The notes: generated from the sequence alone by a model not told the origin. Counted from the first letter of the stretch, positions 8,219-17,166 are shown. The stretch is DNA of 64,000 bases from Paramixta manurensis (GCF_013285385.1 NZ_CP054212.1:1116001-1180000); one strand, 5' to 3'. A program made the numbers and translations.

Positions 8219-9070
8219 ATGGATTCCCGAACCGGAAAGGCTATTCGCTTAGGACGTATTTTGCGCCCCGAAACCGGGCGTGCGGTGGTGGTTGCCGCTT
8301 CTCACGGTGTGATGTCAGGCCCACCCTCCGGGCTGAAAACGCGCAGTGAAATCGACACAGTATTTGCGCAATTACGCGGCGCTGACGGGGTGATGGTGTC
8401 GCCGGGGATGATTCCGCTGGTAGAGAACACCTTCATTGGGCGCGATCGCCCTGGTTTTGTGTTGCATCTGGACTGGAAAAATCATGCGCGTTCCATCTAT
8501 ACGCCCGGTAAAGATGGGCGTAGCGAAGGCGTATTGGCTCAATTGGCGGAGATCAGTGAAGTTGCCGCCAGCGGTATTGATGCGGTGATGACCTATATGT
8601 ACCTGGGGCAGAAAGATACTGCGCTGGAGCAGGCAGAGATCGTGCGGAATACCCGTATTGTCCGTGAATGCGAGCGTCATGGCATTGCGGTAATTATTGA
8701 GCCGCGCTCCGCGTTGGAGGGGGTCGATCCGGATGCGCTGAGCGCGAAAGTCATGAGCATGTATTGCCGAATTGCCGCAGATATTGGTGCGGACCTGGTG
8801 AAGGCATTATGGCCTGGTTCAGTGGAGGATTTTGCTGCAGTAACAAGCACCTGCTATACTCCGGTACTGCTTGCCGGCGGGGCAGGCGGAGAAGATCCAC
8901 GCTCAACGCTGCAATTGGCGGCCGACGCTATGCAAGCGGGTGCGAAAGGGGTGATGTTTGGACGGCGTATTTTTCGTGCGCAACAACCGGCCAGCGTTTT
9001 GCGCGCACTGAATGCGGTGGTACATGAAAACCAGAGCGTCGAACAAGCGTCACGGCTTCTGGAACAGTAA
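8219..9070 (+). CDS. Class I (DhnA/LsrF-type) aldolase
   Basis: A 283-residue TIM-barrel enzyme of the FbaB/LsrF/DeoC superfamily. GADLVKALWPGSVEDF near residue 200 carries the presumed Schiff-base Lys. LLAGGAGG near residue 220 and GAKGVMFGRRIF near residue 240 form the phosphate-binding loops typical of this family, which cleaves ketose phosphates or bisphosphates or thiolyses LsrF-type substrates. A GAAGGAGAG ribosome site lies just upstream. With the two kinases in the divergent operon it would complete a phosphorylate-and-cleave route. The substrate is unknown. Confidence 0.8.
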   Translation: MDSRTGKAIRLGRILRPETGRAVVVAASHGVMSGPPSGLKTRSEIDTVFAQLRGADGVMVSPGMIPLVENTFIGRDRPGFVLHLDWKNHARSIYTPGKDGRSEGVLAQLAEISEVAASGIDAVMTYMYLGQKDTALEQAEIVRNTRIVRECERHGIAVIIEPRSALEGVDPDALSAKVMSMYCRIAADIGADLVKALWPGSVEDFAAVTSTCYTPVLLAGGAGGEDPRSTLQLAADAMQAGAKGVMFGRRIFRAQQPASVLRALNAVVHENQSVEQASRLLEQ

Positions 9071-9085
9071 GAGTCGACGGAAACA

Positions 9086-10036
9086 ATGACGGTTATCGCG
9101 AATGATGCGAAACAGCTTTCCCCGGTAGCGTTTATCGCTCGCACTATTCTTTCTCTTGGGTTGTCTGGCCGCCTGCCTACCACCTCCTGGTATCAGGAGG
9201 TGTTGGAAATTGGCTCCGGCACGGTGCAGAAAGCGCTGCAAGAGTTGAAGAAATCAGGCGCCGTTAAGCTGGTTTCACGTGGGCATCAGGGAACGTTTGT
9301 GGTCGGTTGGGATTTTTCTCTGCTGTGGGATGCGGCGCGTATGCCGCCAGTGCATATCTTGCTACCGCCGCGCGGTTCTCTGGAGGCGACGCAGGTCGCC
9401 TCCGCGTTGGTGCAACAATCTAGCCAGTGGGGCGTCGTCACCACTATCGGCTACCTGCGCGGCGCGCGTTCGCGCCTTGCCGCTTTTCATCAAGAGGCGG
9501 CAGATATTGTGTTGCTGTCGTCAGGCTCGGCGCAAATGCTGATGGCGAATGCCGAAGCGCAAGGTTATGAATTATTTGAAGTGGGTAACGGCAGCTACTA
9601 CCGTCCTGACAGTCTGGTGGTGGTCGAAAAGGCTAATATCCTACCTGGCGGGCGTTTGCGGGTCGGTATTGATTTTCACTCCAGCGACCATCAGCGCCTG
9701 ACGCGAGCGCAGTTTCCTGAACATCAATATGATTACGTAGAAGTGGATTTTACGCTGCTGCCGCGCTCGGTATTTTTCGGCGAAATAGATACCGGCGTTT
9801 GGCACCAGGAGGCTTCGCTTATTCCGCTGGATAAAGTGGGGCTTAAAATCCGTCCGCTGGATAACGCGCAGGCGCAGACGTTGGCCGAGGCGATTTCCAG
9901 CGCGGTGCTGGTGGTGCGTTCAGCTTCGCCGGTTGCCCGGTTACTGCGTCAGTTGGATATGCAGGCGTTGCGCCAGCAATCATTGCAACCGTTGGATATG
10001 TTAAACGGCGTGCCACTCGCCTTTCGTTTGCCCTGA
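9086..10036 (+). CDS. yhfZ: YhfZ-like transcriptional regulator
   Basis: A 316-residue protein with an N-terminal winged helix (GSGTVQKALQELKKSGAVKLVSRGHQGTFVV is the recognition helix and wing region, about residues 43-75) and a C-terminal domain resembling a substrate-binding protein, as in E. coli YhfZ. It starts 15 bases after the aldolase stop with a GGAA ribosome site, so it is co-transcribed. It probably senses the pathway sugar or intermediate and binds the inverted repeat in front of the operon. That it belongs to the YhfZ family is from memory of the family layout. Confidence 0.7.
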   Translation: MTVIANDAKQLSPVAFIARTILSLGLSGRLPTTSWYQEVLEIGSGTVQKALQELKKSGAVKLVSRGHQGTFVVGWDFSLLWDAARMPPVHILLPPRGSLEATQVASALVQQSSQWGVVTTIGYLRGARSRLAAFHQEAADIVLLSSGSAQMLMANAEAQGYELFEVGNGSYYRPDSLVVVEKANILPGGRLRVGIDFHSSDHQRLTRAQFPEHQYDYVEVDFTLLPRSVFFGEIDTGVWHQEASLIPLDKVGLKIRPLDNAQAQTLAEAISSAVLVVRSASPVARLLRQLDMQALRQQSLQPLDMLNGVPLAFRLP

Positions 10037-10395
10037 GTTAACCTGATAACAGCCTGTAACCTTAGGTGTCCTGCTTTTACGGTAGCCATCGTCAGGCCAA
10101 TATACTATCCGGGCTGAAATATCCGCCTGAATATCGGCCAGGGCTATCCGGTATTTTCTGCTATTTTCTTATATCCTCAGTTTCCGGGCTTCGATAAAGA
10201 ACCTTGAGCCGAGTACGGCTTCACTCTTCTGCACTTCTTCCGCCACCTTTACGGCATAGGTGATGTTTTTACGGCGATTTTTCCTTTAAAATCTCAGCTT
10301 ACAGATGCCTGCGCCAGACGTAACACGCGTTTCAACTACTTAAAGACCGATCATTAGGCGCATGTGGGCAATGAAAATTTTATCAGGGAGATGGC
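10037..10395. pseudogene. Intergenic region with a possible degraded coding remnant
   Basis: No intact gene between the YhfZ-like gene and the AHL synthase. On the minus strand (about 10160-10280) one frame reads 36 residues with coding-like composition, including ITYAVKVAEEVQKSEAVLGS and FFIEARKLRI, before a stop. It has no start or recognisable domain, and further coding-like codons continue in another frame. It may be the remnant of a decayed gene. I do not recognise the family. The upstream region of the AHL synthase gene lies at the right end. Confidence 0.25.
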
Positions 10396-11043
10396 ATGCT
10401 GAGATTATTCGATGTCAGTTACGACGAGCTGACGGAAATACTGTCTGATGATCTTTACCGGTTAAGGAAGCAGACCTTTAAGGATCGTTTAGGCTGGGAA
10501 GTCACCTGTATCAATGACCAGGAATTTGATGAGTATGACAACCAAAATACGCGTTATATTCTTGGCGTGTATAACGGTCAGTTAGTTTGTAGCGTCCGTT
10601 TTATTGGTGTCGCCCATCCCAATATGATTACGCACACCTTTCAGGCGTTTTTTAGCGATGTGGCGCTGGAGGTGAATAAGATTGAATCAAGCCGCTTCTT
10701 TGTGGATAAAGACCGAGCCAAACGGTTGTTGGGCGATCGTTATCCCATCAGCTACATCCTGTTTTTATCGATGATTAATTACGTGCGTCATTACGGCGGC
10801 GAGGGTATTTACACCATCGTCAGCCGGGCGATGTTGACGATATTAAAACGTTCCGGTTGGCAGATAGAGCCGTTAAAGGAAGCATGGGCTAGCGAGAAAG
10901 AGCGCATCTATCTGGTCTATTTGCCGACGGATGACAAGAGCCAGACGCAACTGGCCGAACGGATTAATCAGTCCCTACAAACCGACTTTAGCGCGCTAAC
11001 GTCATGGCCATTAGCGCTGCCGGTTACGAAAGCTCCGGTTTAA
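10396..11043 (+). CDS. esaI: Acyl-homoserine-lactone synthase (EsaI/LuxI family)
   Basis: A 215-residue LuxI-family autoinducer synthase that makes an N-acyl-homoserine lactone from S-adenosylmethionine and acyl-ACP. Conserved elements are YRLRKQTFKDRLGWEV (residues 21-36, the invariant Arg/Phe/Trp), DNQNTRYILG, VCSVRFI, and the core ESSRFFVDKDRA, followed by YTIVSRAMLTILKRSGW. The sequence closely resembles EsaI of Pantoea stewartii, including the C-terminal SWPLALPV. GGGAGA lies 6 bases before the ATG. The 3' end overlaps the convergent LuxR gene by 20 bases, the usual arrangement for esaI/esaR and expI/expR. The acyl chain cannot be decided from sequence alone; a 3-oxo-C6 product is plausible by analogy. 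Confidence 0.93.
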   Translation: MLRLFDVSYDELTEILSDDLYRLRKQTFKDRLGWEVTCINDQEFDEYDNQNTRYILGVYNGQLVCSVRFIGVAHPNMITHTFQAFFSDVALEVNKIESSRFFVDKDRAKRLLGDRYPISYILFLSMINYVRHYGGEGIYTIVSRAMLTILKRSGWQIEPLKEAWASEKERIYLVYLPTDDKSQTQLAERINQSLQTDFSALTSWPLALPVTKAPV

Positions 11044-11767
11044 TCAACTCCAGTTCAACGCCCAGCCGAATTGCTTGCCGGGCGTTATTCACCCCCAGTT
11101 TGCTGACCACGTTCCCCATATGAAATTTTACCGTACGGGTTGAAATACCGGCGATGACGGCGATTTCCGCATAGGTTTTCCCCATGCTAGCCCAGTAAAG
11201 GATTTCATTTTCGCGCGGGGAAAAAATGGCTTTATCCGCACCGGCTTCCCGCTGACTTTGACGCGCTGGTGATGCATCGCGATTTAGCATATGCATTTGC
11301 TCATTAATTTCAATCAGCAACATTTGCAGTGCGTTACGGTTTGCCACGACATTATCTTCCAGCCCCTCTTTCACGTTATTATCAATAATTAACGATAACA
11401 GGGCTAAATTGTTCATATGATCGTGAAGCACGAACGTATAGCCATTGACGATGTTGTATTTTTTCGACATCGAGAAAATTTTCGTCAACTTCAGATCCGA
11501 CATCAGGGTGATATTTTCATCCCAGGAAAAAGGCGAGGTACGCCGGAACGCGGTGAGCACCACCGGATCGATATGGTGAAGATTCGAAGCCCGGTAAATA
11601 TCCACCCATTCATCCGGATAACTGGAGATAATGAGAATATTAGACGGGTTTTTTTTATGCACTACGGTATAGGCATATTCGGGGCTGCCATAAGCGACTA
11701 ATTTCCTGTCGATATAATCACGCAAGGTTTCTGTGATGATTGCATTATCGGTAAAGAGAGAAGACAT
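11024..11767 (-). CDS. esaR: AHL-responsive LuxR-family regulator (EsaR type)
   Basis: A 247-residue regulator with an N-terminal AHL-binding domain (YAYTVVHKKNPSNILIISSY, DPVVLTAFRRTSPFSWDENI, VNGYTFVLHDHMNNLALLSL) and a C-terminal LuxR helix-turn-helix (FSPRENEILYWASMGKTYAE, RTVKFHMGNVVSKLGVNNAR). Similarity to EsaR is strong throughout. EsaR-type proteins bind DNA without ligand and are released by AHL, unlike LuxR itself. That mode is likely here but not shown. The C-terminus ends in ELIKPELS. It is convergent with and overlaps the AHL synthase gene. Confidence 0.92.
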   Translation of the reverse strand: MSSLFTDNAIITETLRDYIDRKLVAYGSPEYAYTVVHKKNPSNILIISSYPDEWVDIYRASNLHHIDPVVLTAFRRTSPFSWDENITLMSDLKLTKIFSMSKKYNIVNGYTFVLHDHMNNLALLSLIIDNNVKEGLEDNVVANRNALQMLLIEINEQMHMLNRDASPARQSQREAGADKAIFSPRENEILYWASMGKTYAEIAVIAGISTRTVKFHMGNVVSKLGVNNARQAIRLGVELELIKPELS

Positions 11768-11809
11768 TCCGGGCTCCCTGAGTGACTGGCATTCCCTGGT
11801 TCAATGCTG

Positions 11810-11829
11810 GCATGTACTAAAGGTCAGGT
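11810..11829 (-). promoter_or_regulatory. Candidate EsaR/lux box
   Basis: On the minus strand ACCTGACCTTTAGTACATGC matches the known esaR-box sequence (GCCTGTACTATAGTGCAGGT, from memory) at 13 of 20 positions. It lies 43-62 bases upstream of the LuxR start, as for the autorepression site of esaR. A neighbouring inverted repeat TAGGT-ACAGC-ACCTA could be an alternative site. Confidence 0.4.
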
Positions 11830-11900
11830 AGGTACAGCACCTAAGTACAACTTACGAGATTAACTCGCTTCTATATAATAAAGGCATAAAAATGAAACAC

Positions 11901-11930
11901 AAAAAAAAACCTGACTACATGAGAGTCAGG
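11901..11930 (-). terminator. Intrinsic terminator of the DHA2 efflux gene
   Basis: On the minus strand CCTGACT and AGTCAGG pair perfectly around a 7-base loop and are followed by nine T residues. It lies 140 bases beyond the stop of the leftward MFS gene. The bases between contain only a short open frame without recognisable features. Confidence 0.8.
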
Positions 11931-12071
11931 CCGCAACATTAGCTAACACCAGGGAAATTTGTACAGATGCCACAGTTTCTGTGGCTATCTTTCTATTGTA
12001 CCACCAGATATCCTTTAACGACACTTCAAATCTTCGTTTCCAACGCGTTTTCACAGACGAAACCCCCGTAG

Positions 12072-13586
12072 CTAGAGTGATCTTTTCGGTACACGCATCA
12101 GAAATAATAGCGGCATCGCGATTACGGTGAGCAAAAACATCATCCAAAAATCATCAATATAGCCAATCATTGAGGCTTGATGCGTGATCATATCATCGAG
12201 CGCCGCCAACCCTGATTGCGTGTGCAAATCGTAGATAGAGGCCACCGTACTGTCACGCCAGGCGGAATTATACGGCGTGACGTTTTCAACCAAGCCGGAA
12301 TGCACCACTTGTGTATTGCGCACCAGCAATGTCTGAACCAGCGAGATACCGATACTACTGCCGATATTACGTATCAGGCTGTAAATAGCGGTGCCTTCCG
12401 CCCGCATTTCCGGCGGCAGGGTGGCAAAGGTTGCGGTACTCAGCGGGACGAAAATCAGCCCCAACCCGACGCCTTGAATAAAGCCGGGCCAGACAATATC
12501 GGATTCACTCAGGATGATGGTGTATTGGCTCATTTGCCATAGCGAAAAGGCGGCGATACTAAAGCCGACAAACAGCAACAGACGAATATCGACCCGCGTG
12601 ACCAGGCGGCCAACCAATAGCATGGCTAACATGGTACCGGCGCCGCTGGGCGCGGTAACCAAACCGGCGGTAGCGACCGGGTAGTCCATCAGGTTTTGCA
12701 ACATCGGCGGAATTAATGCACGCGTGGCGTACAGCAGTAACCCAATCACAAAGATCAGCAGTAGCCCGGTTGAGTAGTGGTGATTTTTCAGCAGACGGAA
12801 ATTGAAAAAGGACTCTTCCGGCGGCGTCAGTAACGTGTGGACGATAAAATAAGAAAAGCTGATGACCATTACCGCTGCTTCGATACGGGTTTCAATCGAT
12901 GAAAACCAATCGTTTTGTTCTCCACGGTCTAACAATAATTGCAGCGCGCCAATCGCAATGCTGAGCGTGGCAAAACCGAACATATCGAACTTTCTGGCGC
13001 CCTTTGAAGGCAGCGTTTTAATGTAGGTCCATACGCCATACATCGCCAACATGCCGATCGGGACATTGATAAAAAAGACCCAGCGCCAACTGTAGCTATC
13101 GGTCAGCCAGCCGCCAAGCGTCGGCCCGAGAATGGGGCCGACCATCACGCCCATGCCCCAAATGGCCATCGCCGAGCCCTGTTTGTCACGGGTATTAATG
13201 TCTAACAAAATGGTTTGTGATAATGGCACCAGCGCCGCGCCGGAAATCCCCTGTAACACGCGTGCGAGGACGATTTCCGGCAAACTTACCGCCACGCCGC
13301 ACAGGCAGGAGGCGAGAGTGAAGCCAAGAATCGAGACCAGCAGCACGTTCTTTTTACCAAAACGATCGCAAAGCCAGCCGTTAAGCGGTGTCGCAATGGC
13401 CGCTGCAACAATGTAGGAGGTTAAAACCCACGTGATTTGATCCTGCGAGGCGGAGAGCGCGCCTTGCATATGCGGCAACGCCACATTGGCGATGGTGCTA
13501 TCCAGGGTTTGCATGATGGTCGCTAACATGATTGAGAGGGTAATCATGCCGCGATACGGCGTTGGTTGCTGTTCTGAATTGTTCAT
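12072..13586 (-). CDS. DHA2-family MFS multidrug efflux transporter (EmrB/QacA type)
   Basis: A 504-residue, 14-helix transporter. Characteristic motifs are LDSTIANVALPHMQG in helix 1, the motif-C-like GMGVMVGPILGPTLGGWL in helix 5, and WRWVFFINVPIG. The open frame extends 12 codons upstream to a TTG, but the ATG at 13584-13586 gives the usual DHA2 N-terminus. No EmrA-type adaptor gene is adjacent, so it probably works alone or with a distant partner. It lies next to the quorum-sensing genes, but no regulatory link is visible. Substrate unknown. Confidence 0.85.
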   Translation of the reverse strand: MNNSEQQPTPYRGMITLSIMLATIMQTLDSTIANVALPHMQGALSASQDQITWVLTSYIVAAAIATPLNGWLCDRFGKKNVLLVSILGFTLASCLCGVAVSLPEIVLARVLQGISGAALVPLSQTILLDINTRDKQGSAMAIWGMGVMVGPILGPTLGGWLTDSYSWRWVFFINVPIGMLAMYGVWTYIKTLPSKGARKFDMFGFATLSIAIGALQLLLDRGEQNDWFSSIETRIEAAVMVISFSYFIVHTLLTPPEESFFNFRLLKNHHYSTGLLLIFVIGLLLYATRALIPPMLQNLMDYPVATAGLVTAPSGAGTMLAMLLVGRLVTRVDIRLLLFVGFSIAAFSLWQMSQYTIILSESDIVWPGFIQGVGLGLIFVPLSTATFATLPPEMRAEGTAIYSLIRNIGSSIGISLVQTLLVRNTQVVHSGLVENVTPYNSAWRDSTVASIYDLHTQSGLAALDDMITHQASMIGYIDDFWMMFLLTVIAMPLLFLMRVPKRSL

Positions 13587-13790
13587 TATCGAGAGATGGT
13601 TTTCCTGCCCTGAAGCCCGCAAAGCCTGTAGAAAAGTCCACAGGATAAAATATAGTAACCAAGAAAATAATTAGCTGGTTATCAATTAGCGCGAGAAGTA
13701 TAACCCGCGCTGGCGGCAAGAAATGTGATGCGGTCAAAATCCAGAGCATCGGTTTGGTTATTGGGCGGAAAGTTAGCCGCCCGCACAGGG

Positions 13791-14630
13791 TTATTCGGGG
13801 GCAGGGGCGATCACTAGTTGAACGTTAGCCACATCAAGCGCGGTGGCGAGAGCGGGCGGCGGCTGTTGGTCGGTAATCAGCATATCGACATCCTGTAGAT
13901 GTGCGATATGCACCAGCGACATATGTTGGAACTTCGCCGCATCACACAACACCACTTTGTACCCGGAGCGGCGTAAATAGACGCGTTTCATCTCCGCCTC
14001 GTCCAGGGCGCTATCATACAGCCCGGCACCGGTAATGCCGGAGACGCTAATAAAGGCGACATCGAACCACAGTTGTTCAAATTGCGCGATGGCCGAAGGC
14101 CCCACTATCGCCATCTCATCTTCCCGCATCAAGCCGCCTGCCAGATAGACGTCGGGCAACACCGGGTTTCGGCCTAATGCATGCGCGGCGCGAACATTGT
14201 TGGTGAAAATTTTCATGCGGCTGCAGCCGGCCAAACGCTCCGCCAGCATCAGCATGGTGGTGCCAATATCCAGCGCGACAGTGTTATAGCGTGCGGCAAC
14301 CGCCGCCGCCGCCGTGACAATCCGCGTTTTCGCTTCGGCACGTTGTTTCAAACGTTCTTCAAACAGCGCCGGTTCGTTATCCATCACGGGCTGACTATCA
14401 TTTTTCGGCAATACGGCGCCGCCGTGTACCCGCAGCAGGCGACCATCTGCTTCCAGCTCAACTAAATCTCGCCGCACTGTCATCTCAGATACGCCCAGCG
14501 CGCTGGAAATGTCGCTAACGGTAATGCTACCGTTTTCTACCAATGCGCTGAGGATATGATTTTTCCTCTCCTGTGGAAGGTAGCGCGCACGGCTCAAGCC
14601 GCTTTTCCCCTGTGGTTCATTCAGTGCCAC
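13791..14630 (-). CDS. DeoR-family transcriptional repressor
   Basis: A 279-residue protein with an N-terminal DeoR winged helix (RKNHILSALVENGSITVSDI, SEMTVRRDLVELEADGRLLR, VHGGAVLP; residues 22-74) and a C-terminal sugar-phosphate sensor domain (NNVRAAHALGRNPVLPDVYL, AGGLMREDEMAIVG, LCDAAKF). The start is GTG with an AGAGGCGG ribosome site. It lies downstream of the FGGY kinase on the same strand, but the 207-base gap containing a T-rich motif shared with the operon's divergent promoter suggests its own, autoregulated promoter. It probably represses cassette B and senses a phosphorylated sugar. Confidence 0.85.
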   Translation of the reverse strand: MALNEPQGKSGLSRARYLPQERKNHILSALVENGSITVSDISSALGVSEMTVRRDLVELEADGRLLRVHGGAVLPKNDSQPVMDNEPALFEERLKQRAEAKTRIVTAAAAVAARYNTVALDIGTTMLMLAERLAGCSRMKIFTNNVRAAHALGRNPVLPDVYLAGGLMREDEMAIVGPSAIAQFEQLWFDVAFISVSGITGAGLYDSALDEAEMKRVYLRRSGYKVVLCDAAKFQHMSLVHIAHLQDVDMLITDQQPPPALATALDVANVQLVIAPAPE

Positions 14631-14748
14631 GACAATCCGCCTCTTGATGACTCATCTGTTCGATTAAAATGCGTGGCAAAGCAAGGTGAATGCCGCGATC
14701 GGAACGGATAATTCTATGTGATATGAACATTATATGGAACTAAGAGTG

Positions 14749-14768
14749 TTTGCTTTTGTTTGATTTGG
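14749..14768. promoter_or_regulatory. T-rich motif, candidate DeoR operator
   Basis: TTTGCTTTTGTTTGATTTGG lies upstream of the DeoR gene. A near copy, TTTTGTTTTGATTTGTTTG, lies at 17280-17298 in the divergent kinase/SDR promoter region. A motif shared at the two expected control points fits DeoR-type T/A-rich direct-repeat operators. Confidence 0.4.
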
Positions 14769-14837
14769 ATTAAGAAATGATCGCTGAACCAAAGAAGGGC
14801 CGGCCAGAGTGGCCGGGTGTGTTTAGTGTGATGCTGG

Positions 14838-16343
14838 TCACTCAGGGTGTGTCAATGGCTTATTGCGTTCGTACAACGCGCGAAACAGTAGATAGCCCTG
14901 ACGGTAAACCTCAACGTTGGCCGGTTGAGGAGCGATCGTTTCGCCGAAACGGACAAAGGCGCTGGCGCCATTCCAGTCATCGCTGGCACCGACACCGATG
15001 GCTGCCGTCCAGGCCGCGCCGAGGCAGGAACCGGGATGTCCCTCCAGGCGTTGCACTGGCGCGCCCAGCACATCGGCGACAATTTGCATCCACAGGCGGC
15101 TGCCGGAACCCCCGTCGGAGACGATAAAACGCTGAGTGGGGTAACCAATATCACGTAGTGTCTCAATATGGTGAAAAATGGCGTAAGCGTAGGCTTCCAA
15201 CAATGCGCGCCAGACATGTCCGGCATCGTGTGACAAGGTTAAGCCGAAAAATACGCCGCGCGCGCGCGGATCGTGCAACGGGGTTTTTTCCCCGAGAAAA
15301 TAGGGGAGACACAGCAACCCTTCCGATCCGGGCGGACGTTTCGCCGCCAGGGTGTCGAGATATTGATGTAACGAGAGACCCTGTTGCATAGCCTGCGGTT
15401 GATGCTGACCGGCAAAGTTGTCGATAAACCAGTTCAGCCCTGACCCGCCAGTCGACATGCACCCATTCGGCATATAGAGGTCTGGAATGAGGTGATAATC
15501 CAGATACAGTCGCGGGTCGGGACGCGCTGAGGCGCTCACCGTCAGCACATCGACCGAGCCACCAAATTTCAACAGAATATCGCCGGGCGCAATCACTCCC
15601 GCACCCAGCGCGGAAGCGATCATATCGGCGGCGCCGCCAATTACCGGCGTTCCGATAGCCAGACCGGTATGATGTGCGGCTTGTGCGTGCACGCGGCCAA
15701 TAACCTGATGAGAGTGCGCAAGCGGTGGAACGCTGCGGCGCGGCAGATGGGCAAAACTAACCAGTTGATCGTCAATTTGGTTGGTTTTAACGTTAACAAA
15801 CCCGGCTTCCAGCGCTTGGTTCTGTTCAATACGTTTCTCGCCGGTCAGCTTCCAGTTGATATAATCATAGGAACCAAACACCGTAGCAATGCGTGAAAAT
15901 ACCTCGGGCTCATGTTGCTCGAGCCAGCGTATTTTGGCGCCGACCAATTGCTGATTAATCCCATTGCCCGCCTGTTGGATAAAATCATCACCCGGCATTT
16001 CAGCGCGCATCTGCTCCACTTGTTGCCCGCAACGTCCATCACTCTGTTGAATGCAGGGGCGTAATAACTGCCCGTTTTCATCCAACAGCACAATCGCCGG
16101 CAGCATACCGGTTACGCCAACCCCGACAATCTCGCTGGGATCAATGGCGCTCTCAGCCAGTAACGCTTGGCTAATTTCCCCTACGTTTTGCCACCACTGC
16201 TCGGGTGACTCTTCCGTCCAGCCCGGACGTGGAGAGGAGAGCGTCACGGGGCGAGAAACCAGCCCCAAAACCTGATTTGGCAAGCGGATCAGGATGCCAA
16301 TAGTCGATGTGGTACCGATATCAATGCCCAGTAAACAGCTCAT
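14838..16343 (-). CDS. FGGY-family carbohydrate kinase (xylulokinase-like)
   Basis: A 501-residue kinase starting LLGIDIGTTSTIGILI, with PGWTEESPEQWW, GGAADMIASALGAG at the domain hinge, PYFLGEKTPLHDPRARGVFF (the FGGY signature region) and VSDGGSGSRLWMQI. The PYFLGEKTP and RARGVF motifs are typical of xylulose/ribulose-type kinases. The ATG at 16341-16343 follows AGGGGAT and gives the canonical start; the open frame runs 15 codons further upstream without support. It lies 22 bases after the BtpA-family gene. It probably phosphorylates the ketose made by the divergent dehydrogenase. Confidence 0.85.
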   Translation of the reverse strand: MSCLLGIDIGTTSTIGILIRLPNQVLGLVSRPVTLSSPRPGWTEESPEQWWQNVGEISQALLAESAIDPSEIVGVGVTGMLPAIVLLDENGQLLRPCIQQSDGRCGQQVEQMRAEMPGDDFIQQAGNGINQQLVGAKIRWLEQHEPEVFSRIATVFGSYDYINWKLTGEKRIEQNQALEAGFVNVKTNQIDDQLVSFAHLPRRSVPPLAHSHQVIGRVHAQAAHHTGLAIGTPVIGGAADMIASALGAGVIAPGDILLKFGGSVDVLTVSASARPDPRLYLDYHLIPDLYMPNGCMSTGGSGLNWFIDNFAGQHQPQAMQQGLSLHQYLDTLAAKRPPGSEGLLCLPYFLGEKTPLHDPRARGVFFGLTLSHDAGHVWRALLEAYAYAIFHHIETLRDIGYPTQRFIVSDGGSGSRLWMQIVADVLGAPVQRLEGHPGSCLGAAWTAAIGVGASDDWNGASAFVRFGETIAPQPANVEVYRQGYLLFRALYERNKPLTHPE

Positions 16344-16365
16344 ACTATCCCCTGAACTTTTTTGA

Positions 16366-17166
16366 TTAACGCTGACGTTCAACGACATCCATAAAACGTT
16401 TCACACGGTCACCATCCACGGCATTCCAGGTATTGCCATCCACTTTAAAGTGGGTGCCGATGATCACACCGCTCGCCATTTGCAGAATATCGCTAACATT
16501 ATCAATGTTGGTGCCGGTATTGGCGAATACCGGGACATCTTGCAGCGTTTCACACACTTTGCGCAGGTTGGATTGATCGGCGGGTTCGCCGGTGATGGGG
16601 CCAGAAACCAGTATTGCATCCGCCATTGAAGAGAACACTGCGCTGCGCGCGCGTAGCTCAATCGGCCGGTTATCAAGAGAGTGCGCGAATTCCGCGTTGA
16701 TGTTAAATAACAGTTTCATATCATCACGCCCCAGATTATGGCGCAAACGTGAAGCGGTCGCGCAGTCGGGTGCCCATACGCCCATATCGGAGGCAAATAC
16801 CCCGGTAAAGATTTCACGCACGAAGCTGGCGCCGGTGGTTGCGCCAATCGCGACGCTGGCTTTGGGATCCCACAGATAATTAACGCCAAACGGCACTTTA
16901 AGTATCGGTTTAACCGCCTGTACGACGGCGCTCATCGCCGCGACGCCCTCTAATGAGGCGCTAAATACGTAGGGTCGATCATTCTCGTTGCCGAACATAA
17001 TCGCATCAACGCCGCCCGCCTGTAGTTTCTCTACATCACTCACTACGTCATCGATCAATTTATTCAGGCCGCCATCGGCATGGTAGAGCGGGGTTCCGGG
17101 CAAGGCTCCAATATGCGCCATTGCGATCACTGCTTTTTTCTTATTACCGAAAAAATCGAAAATCAT
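16366..17166 (-). CDS. BtpA/SgcQ-family protein
   Basis: A 266-residue protein matching the BtpA family: AMAHIGALPGTPLYHADGG at the N-terminus, VDAIMFGNENDRPYVF, VPFGVNYLWDPKASVAIG, GASFVREIFTGVFASDMGVW, and a TIM-barrel-like end SGVIIGTHFKVDGNTWN. Family members include cyanobacterial BtpA (photosystem I stability) and SgcQ in enterobacterial sugar operons. The enzymatic role is unknown, but many lie in sugar-phosphate gene clusters, as here. It heads the leftward operon with the FGGY kinase. Confidence 0.8.
   Translation of the reverse strand: MIFDFFGNKKKAVIAMAHIGALPGTPLYHADGGLNKLIDDVVSDVEKLQAGGVDAIMFGNENDRPYVFSASLEGVAAMSAVVQAVKPILKVPFGVNYLWDPKASVAIGATTGASFVREIFTGVFASDMGVWAPDCATASRLRHNLGRDDMKLLFNINAEFAHSLDNRPIELRARSAVFSSMADAILVSGPITGEPADQSNLRKVCETLQDVPVFANTGTNIDNVSDILQMASGVIIGTHFKVDGNTWNAVDGDRVKRFMDVVERQR

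Noticed and set aside
11926..12147. 73-codon minus-strand frame between the DHA2 gene and its terminator
   Set aside because: It overlaps the DHA2 3' end out of frame, has no ribosome site and no family features; the terminator belongs to the DHA2 transcript. A gene remnant cannot be excluded.
10396..13586. Quorum-sensing control of the adjacent DHA2 efflux gene
   Set aside because: No lux-box-like sequence is evident in the region before the efflux start (13587-13790); adjacency alone is not evidence.
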